NCBI GenBank assembly: GCA_028829895.1
Contig: CM054183.1
Span: 74,015,571 to 74,079,570 of the forward strand
DNA length: 64,000 bases
Origin: Sinotaia quadrata
Lineage: Eukaryota; Mollusca; Gastropoda; Architaenioglossa; Viviparidae
Direction of reading: 5' to 3'
Both the position numbers and the translations under genes were made by a program. A model generated the notes under the pieces. That model did not search any database and was not told the origin of the DNA. It was given only the letters and a program-made list of their open reading frames with translations. Position 1 is the first letter of the stretch. Every line of letters starts with the position of its first letter. Shown in pieces: positions 1-12,200 of the stretch.

Positions 1-378
1 GTTTGAGTGGGAGGGTGGGTGGGAGAGGGTATCTTACAGAGCCCAGGATAGTAGCATACCAAGTTTGTACCTAGTGTGTACATGCACCTGGGATGTGTGT
101 CATGTCCTCCTCACTGATGGTGTTGATGTCACAGCGGTCCCCAGTGTCCATTGGGATGTGTGAAGTCAGACATTGGCAGCCGGTAAAGATGGTCAAGCAT
201 TAGTTAGATCATTTCCACAATGGGATGATTAAAATATAACACTGCATGTACTGCTGCTCCACATGCTGCCATTGTTGTTGCTGGTGGTGGTGGTTTCTTC
301 AGCATTGTTGTTGTGGCTGTTGTTTTTCCTGTTATGTTGTGGTGGGTGCCCTGTTCTGGTGTTGTTGTTGTCTTGCCT

Positions 379-777
379 TCAGCTTTTGTTATTGTTATTT
401 TTGTTGCTCTTGGTGATGTCTCTGGCTAGGGGACCTAGCACTTTTTGTATGTCGAAGGTGGCCTCATTTTCTGTTGGTGTGTCTTTATTCCTGTTGCAGT
501 CTTCAGTTTTTACAAATTTATCTTTCTTTTCTGTTTTGGTCCAAGTGTTGGTGATTTTAAAGTCTTTCTTCTTGTTGTAATCTTTTTCATTGTAGACATT
601 GCTTGTCCCCCCCCCCCCAACTAATAATTGGTGTCTGGCTCCTTTTTTCCTCCATGGTAATAGTCGGGGTTTGCTTGAAAGCCTGTCTCTTTTCTTCTTT
701 AAGAGTCTGGGTTGAGTTGGCTTTTTTTCTAGCGGAATTGTCCATGTGATGGTAGTTTGTAATTCATTGTCTGTCAA
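379..777 (-). CDS. Unassigned Lys/Asn-rich ORF, possible 3'-terminal exon
   Basis: About 130 codons on the minus strand, ending in SNKNNNNKS and a stop. There is no ATG; the frame opens after a TGA, with a plausible splice acceptor (TTGACAG) near its start. The protein is basic and hydrophilic (KKKRDRLSSKPRLLPWRKK, EKDYNKKKDFK), with no domain I recognise. It lies downstream of the SLC43 homologue on the same strand but does not resemble an SLC43 C-terminus. A 12-base C run (607-618) is read as GGGG in the frame. Could be a real exon, a transposon gag scrap, or chance. Confidence 0.25.
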   Translation of the reverse strand: MTDNELQTTITWTIPLEKKPTQPRLLKKKRDRLSSKPRLLPWRKKGARHQLLVGGGGTSNVYNEKDYNKKKDFKITNTWTKTEKKDKFVKTEDCNRNKDTPTENEATFDIQKVLGPLARDITKSNKNNNNKS

Positions 778-851
778 TGATGTTGAGAGATCATTTCAGA
801 GAAAGCATATTTGAGTGATTGGTTTTTTTTACTTGATCTGGAAGTCGTTAG

Positions 852-1070
852 ATGTTAGTGTGCTACACTTTTCATGCTCCTTTGCTTCTGTTGCTGTCCA
901 TGTTATTGCGTGCTTCCTTTTATACTTCTTCATCAGATTTAGATTCAGAACCTTCTATTTCAGTCCTTTCTTCTTTTGAATCTGATTCTCCAGCTCTGAG
1001 AAGCATTTGGGAGTGGTCACATTTTGTGAAACCTTCTGATTTTCATGCCCTGAAAAAGGCTTGGGAGTAA
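852..1070 (+). CDS. Unassigned Ser/acidic ORF, possible exon
   Basis: Plus-strand frame with SSSDLDSEPSISVLSSFESD then SPALRSIWEWSHFVKPSDFH, ending at AAGCTTGGGAGTAAG-like sequence that could be a donor. The opposite strand also has an acidic frame ending DEEV, so strand is uncertain. No family recognised. Confidence 0.2.
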   Translation: MLVCYTFHAPLLLLLSMLLRASFYTSSSDLDSEPSISVLSSFESDSPALRSIWEWSHFVKPSDFHALKKAWE

Positions 1071-2415
1071 GTTTAACATTTGATTTTTTTTAAAATACCT
1101 ATTTAAATTTGTAAGAATCTGTAGAAGAACCTTTAAAAAAAATGTCCCTAGTGTATTCTTTAGATCTTTAGTTTATAAACTTATGTATACATTTTCAGAT
1201 CCAATTACTAAAGCATAATATATAACATTTTTGTTCAGCAAAACATAGATTGTTCAGTTCATCCAATTAATGTGGAAACTAAATTATGTTGCAGTTATGT
1301 TGAGGCTCTTGGTGGGATGCTTTCAAGGGCTTTTTTTGCCCATGATTACTGATAGGCAAAATCTGCTGAAGCTAGAACATTCAACCTTTGGAGTTGACTG
1401 TTTAATTATTGTAAGTTTTAATATTGATTAAAAGCTATTAAAAATTAAAATTAAATTCTTTAATTTAATGATAGTTTTTATATAGAGCAGTTAAATTTAT
1501 CAACAAAGCAGAATGCTTGGTTTAAATTAAGTAATTATTTTATTTATATTTTACCAATCTGTATAAATATTTATTAAAAAGTTCATGAACAGTAAAAGTA
1601 ATTGTCAAAAAGTAAAAAATAATATGGGAGGACTTGTTCCTGTACTGACAACTCCTAGTCCACCTCCCAAAACTAGGAAAATAAATATTGGAAGACATCT
1701 CATCATCACTAATTCATGTCTTTCCACATGTAGATAAATGAAAGTACTAAAATATAATGTAAAATTTAACATATATTAAGACATTAAATGCAATATAATC
1801 AACAAACTCTACAAACAAACAAATCAAAAAAAGAACAGATAATTTTTTTTATTAACAATAAAAACATTTTCTTTACACTTTCTTTTTTTTCTTACAAATG
1901 CAAATTGTACTTGACCTTCACTCAAAATGTTCAAATTCTTTTACCATTTGAAGAACTGCTAAAGAGCTTTTTGCCCTCTTTTTCTCAATATTTCAATTTC
2001 TTCTCCTATCATTTTTTTTTCAAAATGTTCATTTACATGTTCTAGAGATTTTTTTTGCCTTGCATGTTTCAACCAATGTTTTAATTAATCCTACTAACTG
2101 ATGTACATTGTCTGGTTTTTTGTCTTTGCATTTGTGAACCTCTTGTTCTACTTAGTGGACAGCTTGTTTGAGTTGAGCTTGGTGATAGACAGTTCATTCT
2201 CAGTATTTGGAGATCTGGTTCCTCAAAATCATCTTGGAGTTCAGTTAATATCTGACTAAGTCTCACTAGTTTGAGATGACTCACTTTGATCCTGAAATGA
2301 TATACAAAGAAATATTGTAAACAACAAGATATTTATACCATAAATTATACTTAACTCTAAAGTGGTTTTTTATAGTTTAATAGCACATTTATTTTTATTT
2401 TTTTTGTTGTTGTGT

Positions 2416-2490
2416 AGGTGCCATGGATGGAGAACATATGCAAATAAAGGATCCAAGGAAGGTTCTACTTATTACAACTTAGTTATAAAA
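2416..2490 (+). pseudogene. PIF/Harbinger transposase (nuclease) fragment
   Basis: After GTGTAG the plus strand reads GAMDGEHMQIKDP, and in a shifted frame KEGSTYYNLVIK. Together they match the DGxHIxIxxPxxxGSxYYNYK block of Harbinger DDE nucleases, with one frameshift around 2455-2460. Only ~25 residues are visible. Confidence 0.5.
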
Positions 2491-4659
2491 TAGTTTGATC
2501 TAAATAGCCTTCACCAGGACAATACAACAATGAAATGTTTAAGTCTATTTATGCTGTAAAAAAAACTTATCTGAACATGTGATTTCTATTCTATGGCCAC
2601 CATTCAGATAAGGTTTTTAAATGGCAGTGTTTATATTCTTGTATTGTTCTGATGAAGCTATTTTAGTATTTAGTTGAGACATGAACTATTAAAATTATTT
2701 TTGTATTGTGTAAACTATAAAACATTTTCAATTTTCTCACTGCAATGAGAAGTTATTTATGGCTTAATGTTTTTGTATTAATATGATTACTATTCTCAAG
2801 ACTTTCAACATCAGCTAGAAAATGATATCTAATACAAGTACTGACTATTAGTTTTTTTACTGTTAGCCACCAATAATCTCATTAAAGGCACCAATAATCT
2901 CATTAAAGGCATCTCATATATATATATAATGAATAATATTGTTACACTATGTTAGATTATTATACTTATAGTACATAACATAAAATGTAGTGTAATTACT
3001 ATCCAAAATATTTACCATTTGCCTTTAAATTATATAAAATAGACTGCTACTAAAACACTAAAACGTGATCAATTCAAAAAGAACAAAAATATTTTTCATT
3101 TTTCATTAATATTACAGTTAGTGTGATCATAATTCATATGGCAAAACTTCAAATTGCCAGTCAATGTTTGTTGTATGGGGAAAATTGTTTCAAAATAAAA
3201 TTGTTTTTAAATAAAATGATGTATAGATAAACCTTTACTAAAATCATATGTGAAATAGTGAGATAATACTATGATTTTTTTTTTTTAATGGAATATCTTT
3301 TTATGAAAAAAGGTATTTTCTTTTGTATAATTTTATGATACCAAAACTGCAAATGTTTAGCTTATAAACTTAATGCAATCACAGTTAAAATACTTAGAAT
3401 GACTCTTATATCACAGTAAACAGTATAAAATTTTAAAGTAGTAAAAAAGGACACCAAATGTGAACTATAATTAATCATTCAATATATTTTTTAACAGAAC
3501 TCTGCAAAGAGATTGAATGACTTTAAATTCACTCTAAATTAAATAACTGAAACTTAGAAATTGTAAAGTACAAACTATTTAGAGTATCTTTTCTTTAGGC
3601 AAAACATATTAAGAGAGTCAGAATGATGAATTATAATGGTGTGAGGATTTTTTATATGAATCTCACTAAGTCAGTAGGCCTACATGTATTTCCTTCTACT
3701 ATTTTTCACAAAGGGAATTGATAATAATAATTAATATCGAAGTGACTGCCTACATGATACTTACATAAACATATCTCAAATGTTTTTTAAAAATTATAAA
3801 TATAAATAAAAGTAATTAACTGTCTTGAATTAATCTATGCACAATTTATAGTAAATATTCATGTCTGTCTCTCGGTAATTTAGTATTCTTCAGTAAGCAA
3901 CTTCTTTACTCCAGTAGTAGCCAGTATCGTAATGTATAGACTCAAACTTTCAGAAATAACTTACCAGCCCAATTACCATCCATTGCTGTAGATATTCTCA
4001 GTGTAGATTGTCTCAATTAAAACAGTCCTTCAAGTTTGCATCCCACAGACATTCCTTGTCTCTGTACAATCTGTTAGTTTACCTAACTCAGTACTGCAAG
4101 AAGTTTCCATTATTTTGCTTTCCTCTGCCTTTGTTGTCACTTATCATATGATTAGAACATTGTTTACTATTGGCTACAACAAAAGGCAATATATGGGAGA
4201 AATAGGACAGGCTCTATCCTCAAAACATCAGCCCTGCATGTATTTGGGCCATGTTCACAAATACATTTGTCCGCACACATCCATACTTTGTCCCAAACAA
4301 ACTTTGGCAACACAAATGTATGGCCGTGTGCGAAGCCCTTTAAAACAAATAAAACATAGTTTTCACATATGAATGGGCAAATGCAACTACAAATGTTAGT
4401 TTGTGCCTCACTCATTCTTCCCGACATATTAAGCAAGAACCAAGCCACAAACTGACAAGACTGATTATAAATCAGCTACATTGATCAACAGGTAAATAGT
4501 TCATCCCTAGCCACACTCATTCTTGCCTAGACAAATACAGACAGTTGATAAAATGAACAGTCTGATGATAATAGTAAAAGAAGATTTATTACAGTGATTA
4601 ATCTTATAAAGAAGTTTCTGGTAAAATCCATAATTTATTTACAGATTTAATTACACTGC

Positions 4660-4925
4660 ATTATTTTTTGTAACTTAAAAGTTATGCATAATACTTAATT
4701 AATTAATTTATTAATTTTATACTTTTGCAAATTTTATTATATAATTTGTGTATTAGTTGCTTTCTATATTTTATTAAGTTGTAATTTTATTATTATTAAT
4801 ATTTATTTGTAGCTCACCACAAAATTTTAATGTCTACATTATATTAAACTGATAATAAAATGTTTCATAAGAATACATGTATGATCAAACTAAAATTCCC
4901 CAAATTGCTTTAAAACAAATAAATT
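4660..4925 (+). repeat. Dispersed AT-rich repeat, copy 1
   Basis: Shares an ordered series of blocks with 42160-42430: GCATAATACTTA, ATAATTTGTGTATT, TTTTATTAA.TTGTAATTT, ATTATTAATATTTATTTGTA, CACAAAATWTYARTGT and GATAATAAA. No coding content or clear termini; likely an old MITE-type family. Confidence 0.6.
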
Positions 4926-5569
4926 CAGATGCTTATATAGTTAACAAACTACCTAAATCTACATTCTAAATAATAAATCTATTTGCAAAGCATTCAAATG
5001 CTATAGTTTAATCAGAGAGGTTAATTGTGATTGTTGATGGACTAGATAAATCTATCGTCTACTTCTAATGAAATCTACTTACAACCCATAACCTATGTTG
5101 TCAAAGAGTCAGAATGTATCCTTCTGAATTGCTTTCACTTTCTGTTTCATTAGACTCAAACTGATAAAGAGCTAATCCTTTTTTATAATAGATTTGAGAT
5201 ATCTCTTCGTTACTGCTTACAATTTCGTCTTACACATGCTGCTTGTTTTCACTCATTTGACATTGCGGGCTTATGTGTTTCTGAAGATGCCTGAAACCTT
5301 ATGTTCGACAAAGTCAATAAAGCAAAATATATTTTAATTCACAAAGTGCATTTAACATTCTTCACAACAGAATGTCTACGTTTTATTGAAATAATATTTT
5401 TTTTAATTATGAAAAAATGTTTACAAGCAATACTAATCCTTTAACAGAAAACAGAAATACACAAGTGAATGAAAGTAAAAGTGCTTTTCTTTACCAATGC
5501 AATTTTGGAAATAACAAACAATTACAAAGCATTATATTTAATATTTTAACAAAATTATTGATAGATTAC

Positions 5570-6098
5570 CTGCCATTTTGTCTCCACAAGCCAAGCGAGT
5601 TATCCATGAATTGAACATGCCCACAAAGATCCAACTACGTAACCGTTGTGTACACATCCAAACCAAATCTGTAAGAAACAAGGTAGACAAAACCACCTGT
5701 CTAAAAGTTTTTGGTTCTTCAACTACAACATCTGTTTTCAACATGGTTTCTGCCTCTTGCATTCCAGTTTCATCAAGAGTAGATCTGTATGTGTCTTTAG
5801 TGTCATCTGAAGCACTTGGCACACCATTCAATTGTAACGAATGATTTTCCAAAATTATACTGCCAAGAGAATCAAGTCTCCATTGAAGACTTACTACTGC
5901 CTCATTGCTAATATCACTCCTCTTATTTTTTAAAATCTGCTTGCAGCAGTAGGACTGCAAGTGGTAGGTTGGTGGAATAGGAGAAGGCACATGCTGTTTT
6001 GGAAAGAGGAAAAATGTACTGCTGGTGAATACCATTAAATAGAGACAGGCCTGAAAGGCAAATGAAGCATTGATGGAAATCCCTCTTTCATAGACAAT
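5570..6098 (-). CDS. SLC43-like exon 5 (TM, central cytoplasmic loop, next TM)
   Basis: Acceptor CACTTTCAG; begins IVYERGISINASFAFQ, matching YEKGISLRASF of SLC43A3, then a helix and FPKQHVPSPIPPTYH. A polar ~90-residue cytoplasmic loop with no hydrophobic segment follows, then VVLSTLFLTDLVWMC and SWIFVGMFNSWITRLACGD, matching the helix after the loop in SLC43A3. Ends in phase 1 at donor GTAATC (complement of 5564-5569). The next exon is not recognised. Confidence 0.85.
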
Positions 6099-6225
6099 CT
6101 GAAAGTGTAAAAAAGTATTTTTTTAATTTTTGAAGTACAATAACTGTTTCCTGAATATTAACCAGATATTCATGTCTTGAGGGTATTGATACCTTCCTTT
6201 GTATACAAACCAAGTCAAAAGAATC

Positions 6226-6273
<48 letters not shown>

Positions 6274-9200
6274 AGGGGAAATCAAAAATATAAGTACTTT
6301 CTGGATAGCAAGTCCCCTTACTACAGTAATCCCCATCTGTAACCAGAGTTAGGTACAGGTAGGAAATAAAATTAGAAGATTGAGAGGGGCCTAATATATG
6401 CACATTAGGTAATTATTAAGAAAAAAATATTTTATTTTTAATTTTTAAATCTATTTCCCATCGTAAAACCAAATGTGCATACCTGAGGAAAATCACAAAT
6501 AGGAGGTTAAAATTTCCCAATGCAACTACAAAACACTTTTTCTGTATTTCTATATATGTAGTAAAGTGCATACAAAAAAAAAAGCAGTTGGGGTGGGTGG
6601 ATGGACTCTCCTACTTGTGCAAAGGATATTAGATATTTGAGCAAGTGTTAAGGGACCACTGTAGGGTCAGAAGCTGAAGTAGACAAAATTTCTAAGACAC
6701 AATCAAGTGAAAGCTGGAGGATTTCTATCCCTGACATATCTTTCAGGGTTATATTTCTATAAGAGATCAAACTGGATGAAACTGCTCTAATCTCATAGCC
6801 TCTTAACAAGAGTCTTGGCAAGAAACTTGTTCATATATATAAACTACTTAACCTTTAGCATGCCAGAATATTTATCACTTATTTATCCTGTCACAAGATT
6901 ATTATTGACTGTAGTCTAATGAGACACAACTACCAATTTTTGATTCAACATAATTTTACTATTTATACACCTATACTTAGAAATCACTTTAGTTTTGTTT
7001 AGATAAATGAATAGTTGTTATTACTGCTTTCTACTTAGCAGGAAAAAATGCATCTTTAGTTTAAAAATAAATTATTTTCAATGGAAAATGGTGAAAATAT
7101 GTCAATTGTCATTTGATATGTTTAAGTTACAGTGTTTTAGAAACATGAAATTTTTTTTTTATAGAAATCTGAGAAATTGGTTGTGATATATAACATTCCC
7201 TAAACCCTAGCATTTCAAGCAGTGGATCATTTGTCTAGCATAATTTATAATTCATTTCACTAAAACTGGTAAAATGCTCTCATCTAGCTAGAATGTCTAA
7301 CAATTTTTTAAACATTGGTAATAGACTTGTTTTGTTTTTTTTGTCCAAACTTGGTCAAATATTGATTTCTTTTAGTGAAAACCAAATTAATAAAGTACTA
7401 GGGAATAACTCAACAAAAACAACACATTTTATGAGAATCATGTGGTAAATTCCATAATCTTAAAATTTATCCAAAGTTTACAATTTTGACTGGATCCAAC
7501 ACATTTTGACTTGATTTAATCACACTTAAACATAAAATATAAATATCTATGCTTAGTATTCTCTTTCTTTCTCCACCCCTATCCATTACTGATTTCTTTG
7601 ACAATATAGAATTTGAAAACGGATTGGGGGGGGGGGGGGGGAAGAGATGTTGATCAAAACTGAGAATATGCCATGATAAATCAGATAAGAGGTGAACATC
7701 CACACAGTGAAACTTGATTATCTTATAGACGAAGCCATTTCCAAAATAAATAAGAAGTCATGGAATTATGATGTCTAAATTTTATTCTCCAAATTAAAAA
7801 TATAAACTGCCATTTTGTGGGGAATGTAGACCTGCATTAGTTTCATGTGGACAAAGGTCAGCAACAGCTCCTTTAATAAAAAGTTTCCAAACATTCATAG
7901 CACTCCAAGTTGGAATTCTCAGTATCCTATCTTGGGCTTTGGAATGACATACTGGGAACAAAGTGAATGCCAAAGTATTACAACTCAGCAGTGACTTGCA
8001 AATGTTTTCACAGCATTTCATTTAAAAATAAATATGTTTATACAAACTGATGGAGAAGAAAAAGGGGTGAGATATTTCTTTTAAAATAAACAACTAATTT
8101 ATGAGTTTGAATGCAAATTCAAGTACTTTTCAAGGACAAAATAAAATTCAAGTACTTTTCAAGATGGGTCTAATTTTTCAAGGACTTTTCAAGGTTCTAC
8201 AAACTCTGAGGCCAATACAAAAGATAAACAAGGACAAGAGCAAATGACAAGTAAGAAAAAATATGCTTTACCATGGAGTCAGACAAAGAGATAAAAGGGC
8301 CAACAGTAACAATAACAAAATATGGAAGGAAACTGATTCCCTCATGATAATTGAAAATTGCCAGCAGTGGCTTGCACCATCTCCTAGTACTGAAGCAATT
8401 AAGTTACTGAGGGAGATTAATCTAGTGAAGGGGCATGATACTGTGAATGTACTGTTATTTCCTCTGGGAGTTAATGTTGGTTCTTTGGCCTTGGCGTGCA
8501 AGTCCACTGAAACATACTGATACATCTAAAATATGGTTACAATGATGGAAAAAGGATGTAAGAATAAAAATAAAATAAATATATCAAACAAATAAAGCGT
8601 ATATCAGTATATAAAGGGTATAACAAATATGGTTTCCAAATGTTCATGCCCAATTATATAATATCCAGACATAAAAGATTCAATAGCATTGGAGCAGATT
8701 TCAGTTGAATCACCTTATAAGCTTGAAAACAGCAAACTAATATGTTTTAGTCAATATTAGCCCATATTTATGTTATTTCATATGAGTGGAAATTTTCCAT
8801 GTAAAGTAGTTTTAAGTGACATTTTCCAGTCCCAATTATCCAGGTAAAATGGGGACCTCTGTATATATTCAGTAATGCTGTTAGTAATATATTTCAGGGA
8901 CTGCTGATCATACCGTAATTCTTAATATTTAACATATGTTAATTATTCTGTTGTAGTTGCTGAAGATGCAGATAAGACAATTTCTGATTTATGTTTCTAT
9001 GACAAAAGACAAAGGATTGAGGACATGTCTATTCTGAAATAAGTATCTGTATTGCTCTGTACACTTTGAATGATTAAATAAATTTACCCTACTACAATTA
9101 TTATTATTTAATTTGTGTATCATTTACTGTGAAATTAATATTACCTATTTTAATATATACATGTACTAATATTAATGTTATTTCTTCAGGTAACTTGAAA

Positions 9201-12200
9201 ACTTTGTTTTTTGAATACTATTTTGTTGCACCATGTGCAAATAACTTTAAGCCTTTGTTCAAATGAACATTGGCTTGGATGTTCTCTGTGCTAAACTTTG
9301 AAACTTTGTTCTTTTGAACATCACTTCTTAGTATTCTTAGTACTAAACATTTCACTTGTTTCTGTGAACACAATTCAGTTTGTTCCTTGTTAAAGGATAA
9401 GACATTAGGTTTTTGGCAGACTATACCAGGTAAAAACATTAAAACATTATTTCTAACATTAAGACATTATTTGTAAAGTTCAGCTAGACACTCTGTGTGT
9501 GAAATTTTTAATGAAAGTGAATTAGCATACTTTTAGATCACAAACAGTGGTTAAAAGACTGACAACAGTTAAATATGATTAAAGGATCAAGTCAATAGTG
9601 GGATTCACCACTGATCACTATGGACATATCTGTTACATATGTTGCTGGTGGATCATGTCACATGACTAGGTTGTGGCCAAGATGTCAATCTCTAGGAAAT
9701 ATTATGAGCCATATTGGAGAATGCATGAGTTTGCTATAAAGTTTCATACCACTGGGCAAAAAGTATGGGTAATGAGGGATTTTCTTAGTAAAGATTAAAA
9801 CTGCTTACCCTAGCAAGGTCAGAGATGCAAATTAAATTTGTTTCCATATATACTGGCATGTGAAATAATGGATATTTCAAGCTAGATACAAAAGATATAC
9901 AAATTGGTGAAATGAATGGAATAATTATTTTTGTCTTCTTTCAGACTCAATAAATTTTGTGATTTGGGGGGTATTTGTTAAATAATAATTTTATAATTAT
10001 GTAGTAAGGTTTACAAGAATACTTTTAAGTTAACAAGTGTGAATATAACTGCTTGAAAAAGATTTGAATTTAGATAAATAAAAAATTTAGTCTGTTCACT
10101 GAAATGTTTTAGCTTTTATGATTCCAAGTCTTCAAGAGTTCAAGATTTCAAATTTCCTGAATTTCTGGATTTCACAATGTGTTCCTTAGATATCTGGGCT
10201 CGATTTCACGACAGCCGCCCAACTTAGAGCGGAGCTTTCCTGAAAAGCGCGCTAGTTCCAAACTAGTTAGTTGTCATATCTAGGTATCGTTTCATGACTG
10301 CCAACTAGAAGCGCTCTAAGTAGTTGCCAACTAGAAGCGTCACATGACTTGTTTATAAATAGATCTATCCCACAATTCAATTTTAACAATGGATGCCGAG
10401 CATGGAAATCATCGCGCTCATAATGATAATTTCACGCATTCAGAGATCATTGCTTTAATAGAGGCATACGAATACAGAAAAAAAACATCCTACAATCACG
10501 ACTAAAGAGCTCAGTCACAAACAAATACAAAAAAAATGCGTGGGCTGCTGTGCTCATGTCAGTGAATGCGTTTTTTACCATTCATCGGTTAGCAGATGAA
10601 CTTCGCTGTAAATGGTCTAAAGTTTCTAAACTAACAAGCGAAGCAAAAAGTGACCTTGCTAAAAGAAAATATCCTAAGACTGGTGGAGAACTCATGTATA
10701 TTTTTATTCACCTTATCAGAAATAAAAGTGCTATATTCTATTCTCAAAACTATAAACACTAAATCAGTTGTTTGAGGAATAAACTATAATAATTTGTTTA
10801 ATATTGGATAACCTGTCATTTGACATAAATATTCCTTGTACAAGAAATGAATTAAACATTTGTATAGAAATTATACAAATTGCAGTTTTAGTCATAAATT
10901 ATATTTTCTATTTTTTTTTTTTATTAACTGTTTCAATACTTTTTTATTTTAGTTCTCATGTTCGTAAAACAATAACTATCATATCTCAAAAATACCTTGG
11001 ATTGTATGTGATAAATGCAACAGTAAATTAACATGCAAACTGAAAACAAAGAATAAAGACTCAAGTTTGTATAATTTATTTTTTTCTTAATAATTATTTT
11101 AATCAATTCACATTTAAGCATAAGTCACCATCATAATAATATTTAAATGTCTATAAAAATTATGTGTTTAATATGACATGAGTCACCATCATGATAATAT
11201 TTAAATGTCTATATATGTTAAATATGACATGAGTCACCATCATGATAATATTTAAATGTCTATATGTGTTAATATGACACGAGTCACCATCATGATAATA
11301 TTTAAATGTCTATATGTGTTAAATATGACATGAGTCACCATCATGATAATATTTAAATGTCTATATATGTTAAATATGACATGAGTCACCATCATGATAA
11401 TATTTAAATGTCTATAATATGTGTTAATATGACATGAGTCACCATCATGATAATATTTAAATGTCTATATGTGTTAATATAACATGAGTCACCATCATGA
11501 TAATATTTAAATGTCTATTACTCTATATGTGTTAAATATGACATGAGTCACCATCATGAAAATATTTAAATGTCTATTACTCTATATGTGTTAAATATAA
11601 CATGAGTCACCATCATGATAATATTTAAATGACTATATGTATTAAATATGACATGAGTCACCATCATATTAATATTTAAATGCCTAGATCTCTTTGTAAA
11701 TACTAACTGAAGTAGCAAATTATTTCTCTATCCAACAGTTGCCAGTGTTAAGTCACATTTTATATTCATCTATATGAATTTTTCCCATCAGGCAGTGTAT
11801 ACATACACTGTTAATGTAAAAGTTAAATATATTTGTAACAACAATGAAATAAATGTAAATACTTTGAAAATACAAAAACTGTATTTTTCAGAAAACCAAA
11901 ACAAAGCTTTTCACCTTTTGAAGATTTACACATAATTCTACTTCTTATTATATTAACTTATGCTAATGCATTATTATTATGTAATGTATACATAATATGT
12001 GGCCATTCTTTTTTTAATTAAAAATAATCATTATTTGTAATGTTACAGCTAGATACACATAAGTCAGTTTGACAGATGATGAGTAGCACTGAAAGTTTAC
12101 TATATATATTTTTAATGAAAAACAGTGAAACTTAAAAAAAAAAATTAAAATGCCACCACATTTTTAGTCTCTATATTATAACAATATTCTAAAATAGAAT

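Larger units (their letters stand above)
1..5569. other. Left flank: no recognised SLC43 exons
   Basis: AT-rich DNA with two unassigned ORFs, a Harbinger nuclease scrap (2416-2490) and one dispersed repeat (4660-4925). A 24-bp unit occurs twice in tandem around 2867-2912. I looked for the missing C-terminal SLC43 exons on the minus strand and did not recognise any. Confidence 0.5.

Noticed and set aside
263..580. Leucine-rich plus-strand ORF
   Set aside because: Low-complexity Leu/Val string is the antisense of the Lys/Asn-rich minus frame; no domain.
3951..3975. Next SLC43 exon on the minus strand next to a GTAAGT donor
   Set aside because: The short stretch before the donor does not match the conserved segment expected after exon 5 and its phase is unsupported.
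8263..8525. Overlapping 85-residue ORFs on both strands
   Set aside because: Both frames open by chance; neither resembles a known protein nor fits the SLC43 exon series.
9218..9439. Cluster of TGTTC/GAACA motifs as a hormone-receptor element array
   Set aside because: Spacing is irregular and the sequence is low complexity; no support beyond chance similarity.
11122..11688. CRISPR-like array
   Set aside because: Units are contiguous tandem repeats with no unique spacers; eukaryotic minisatellite.
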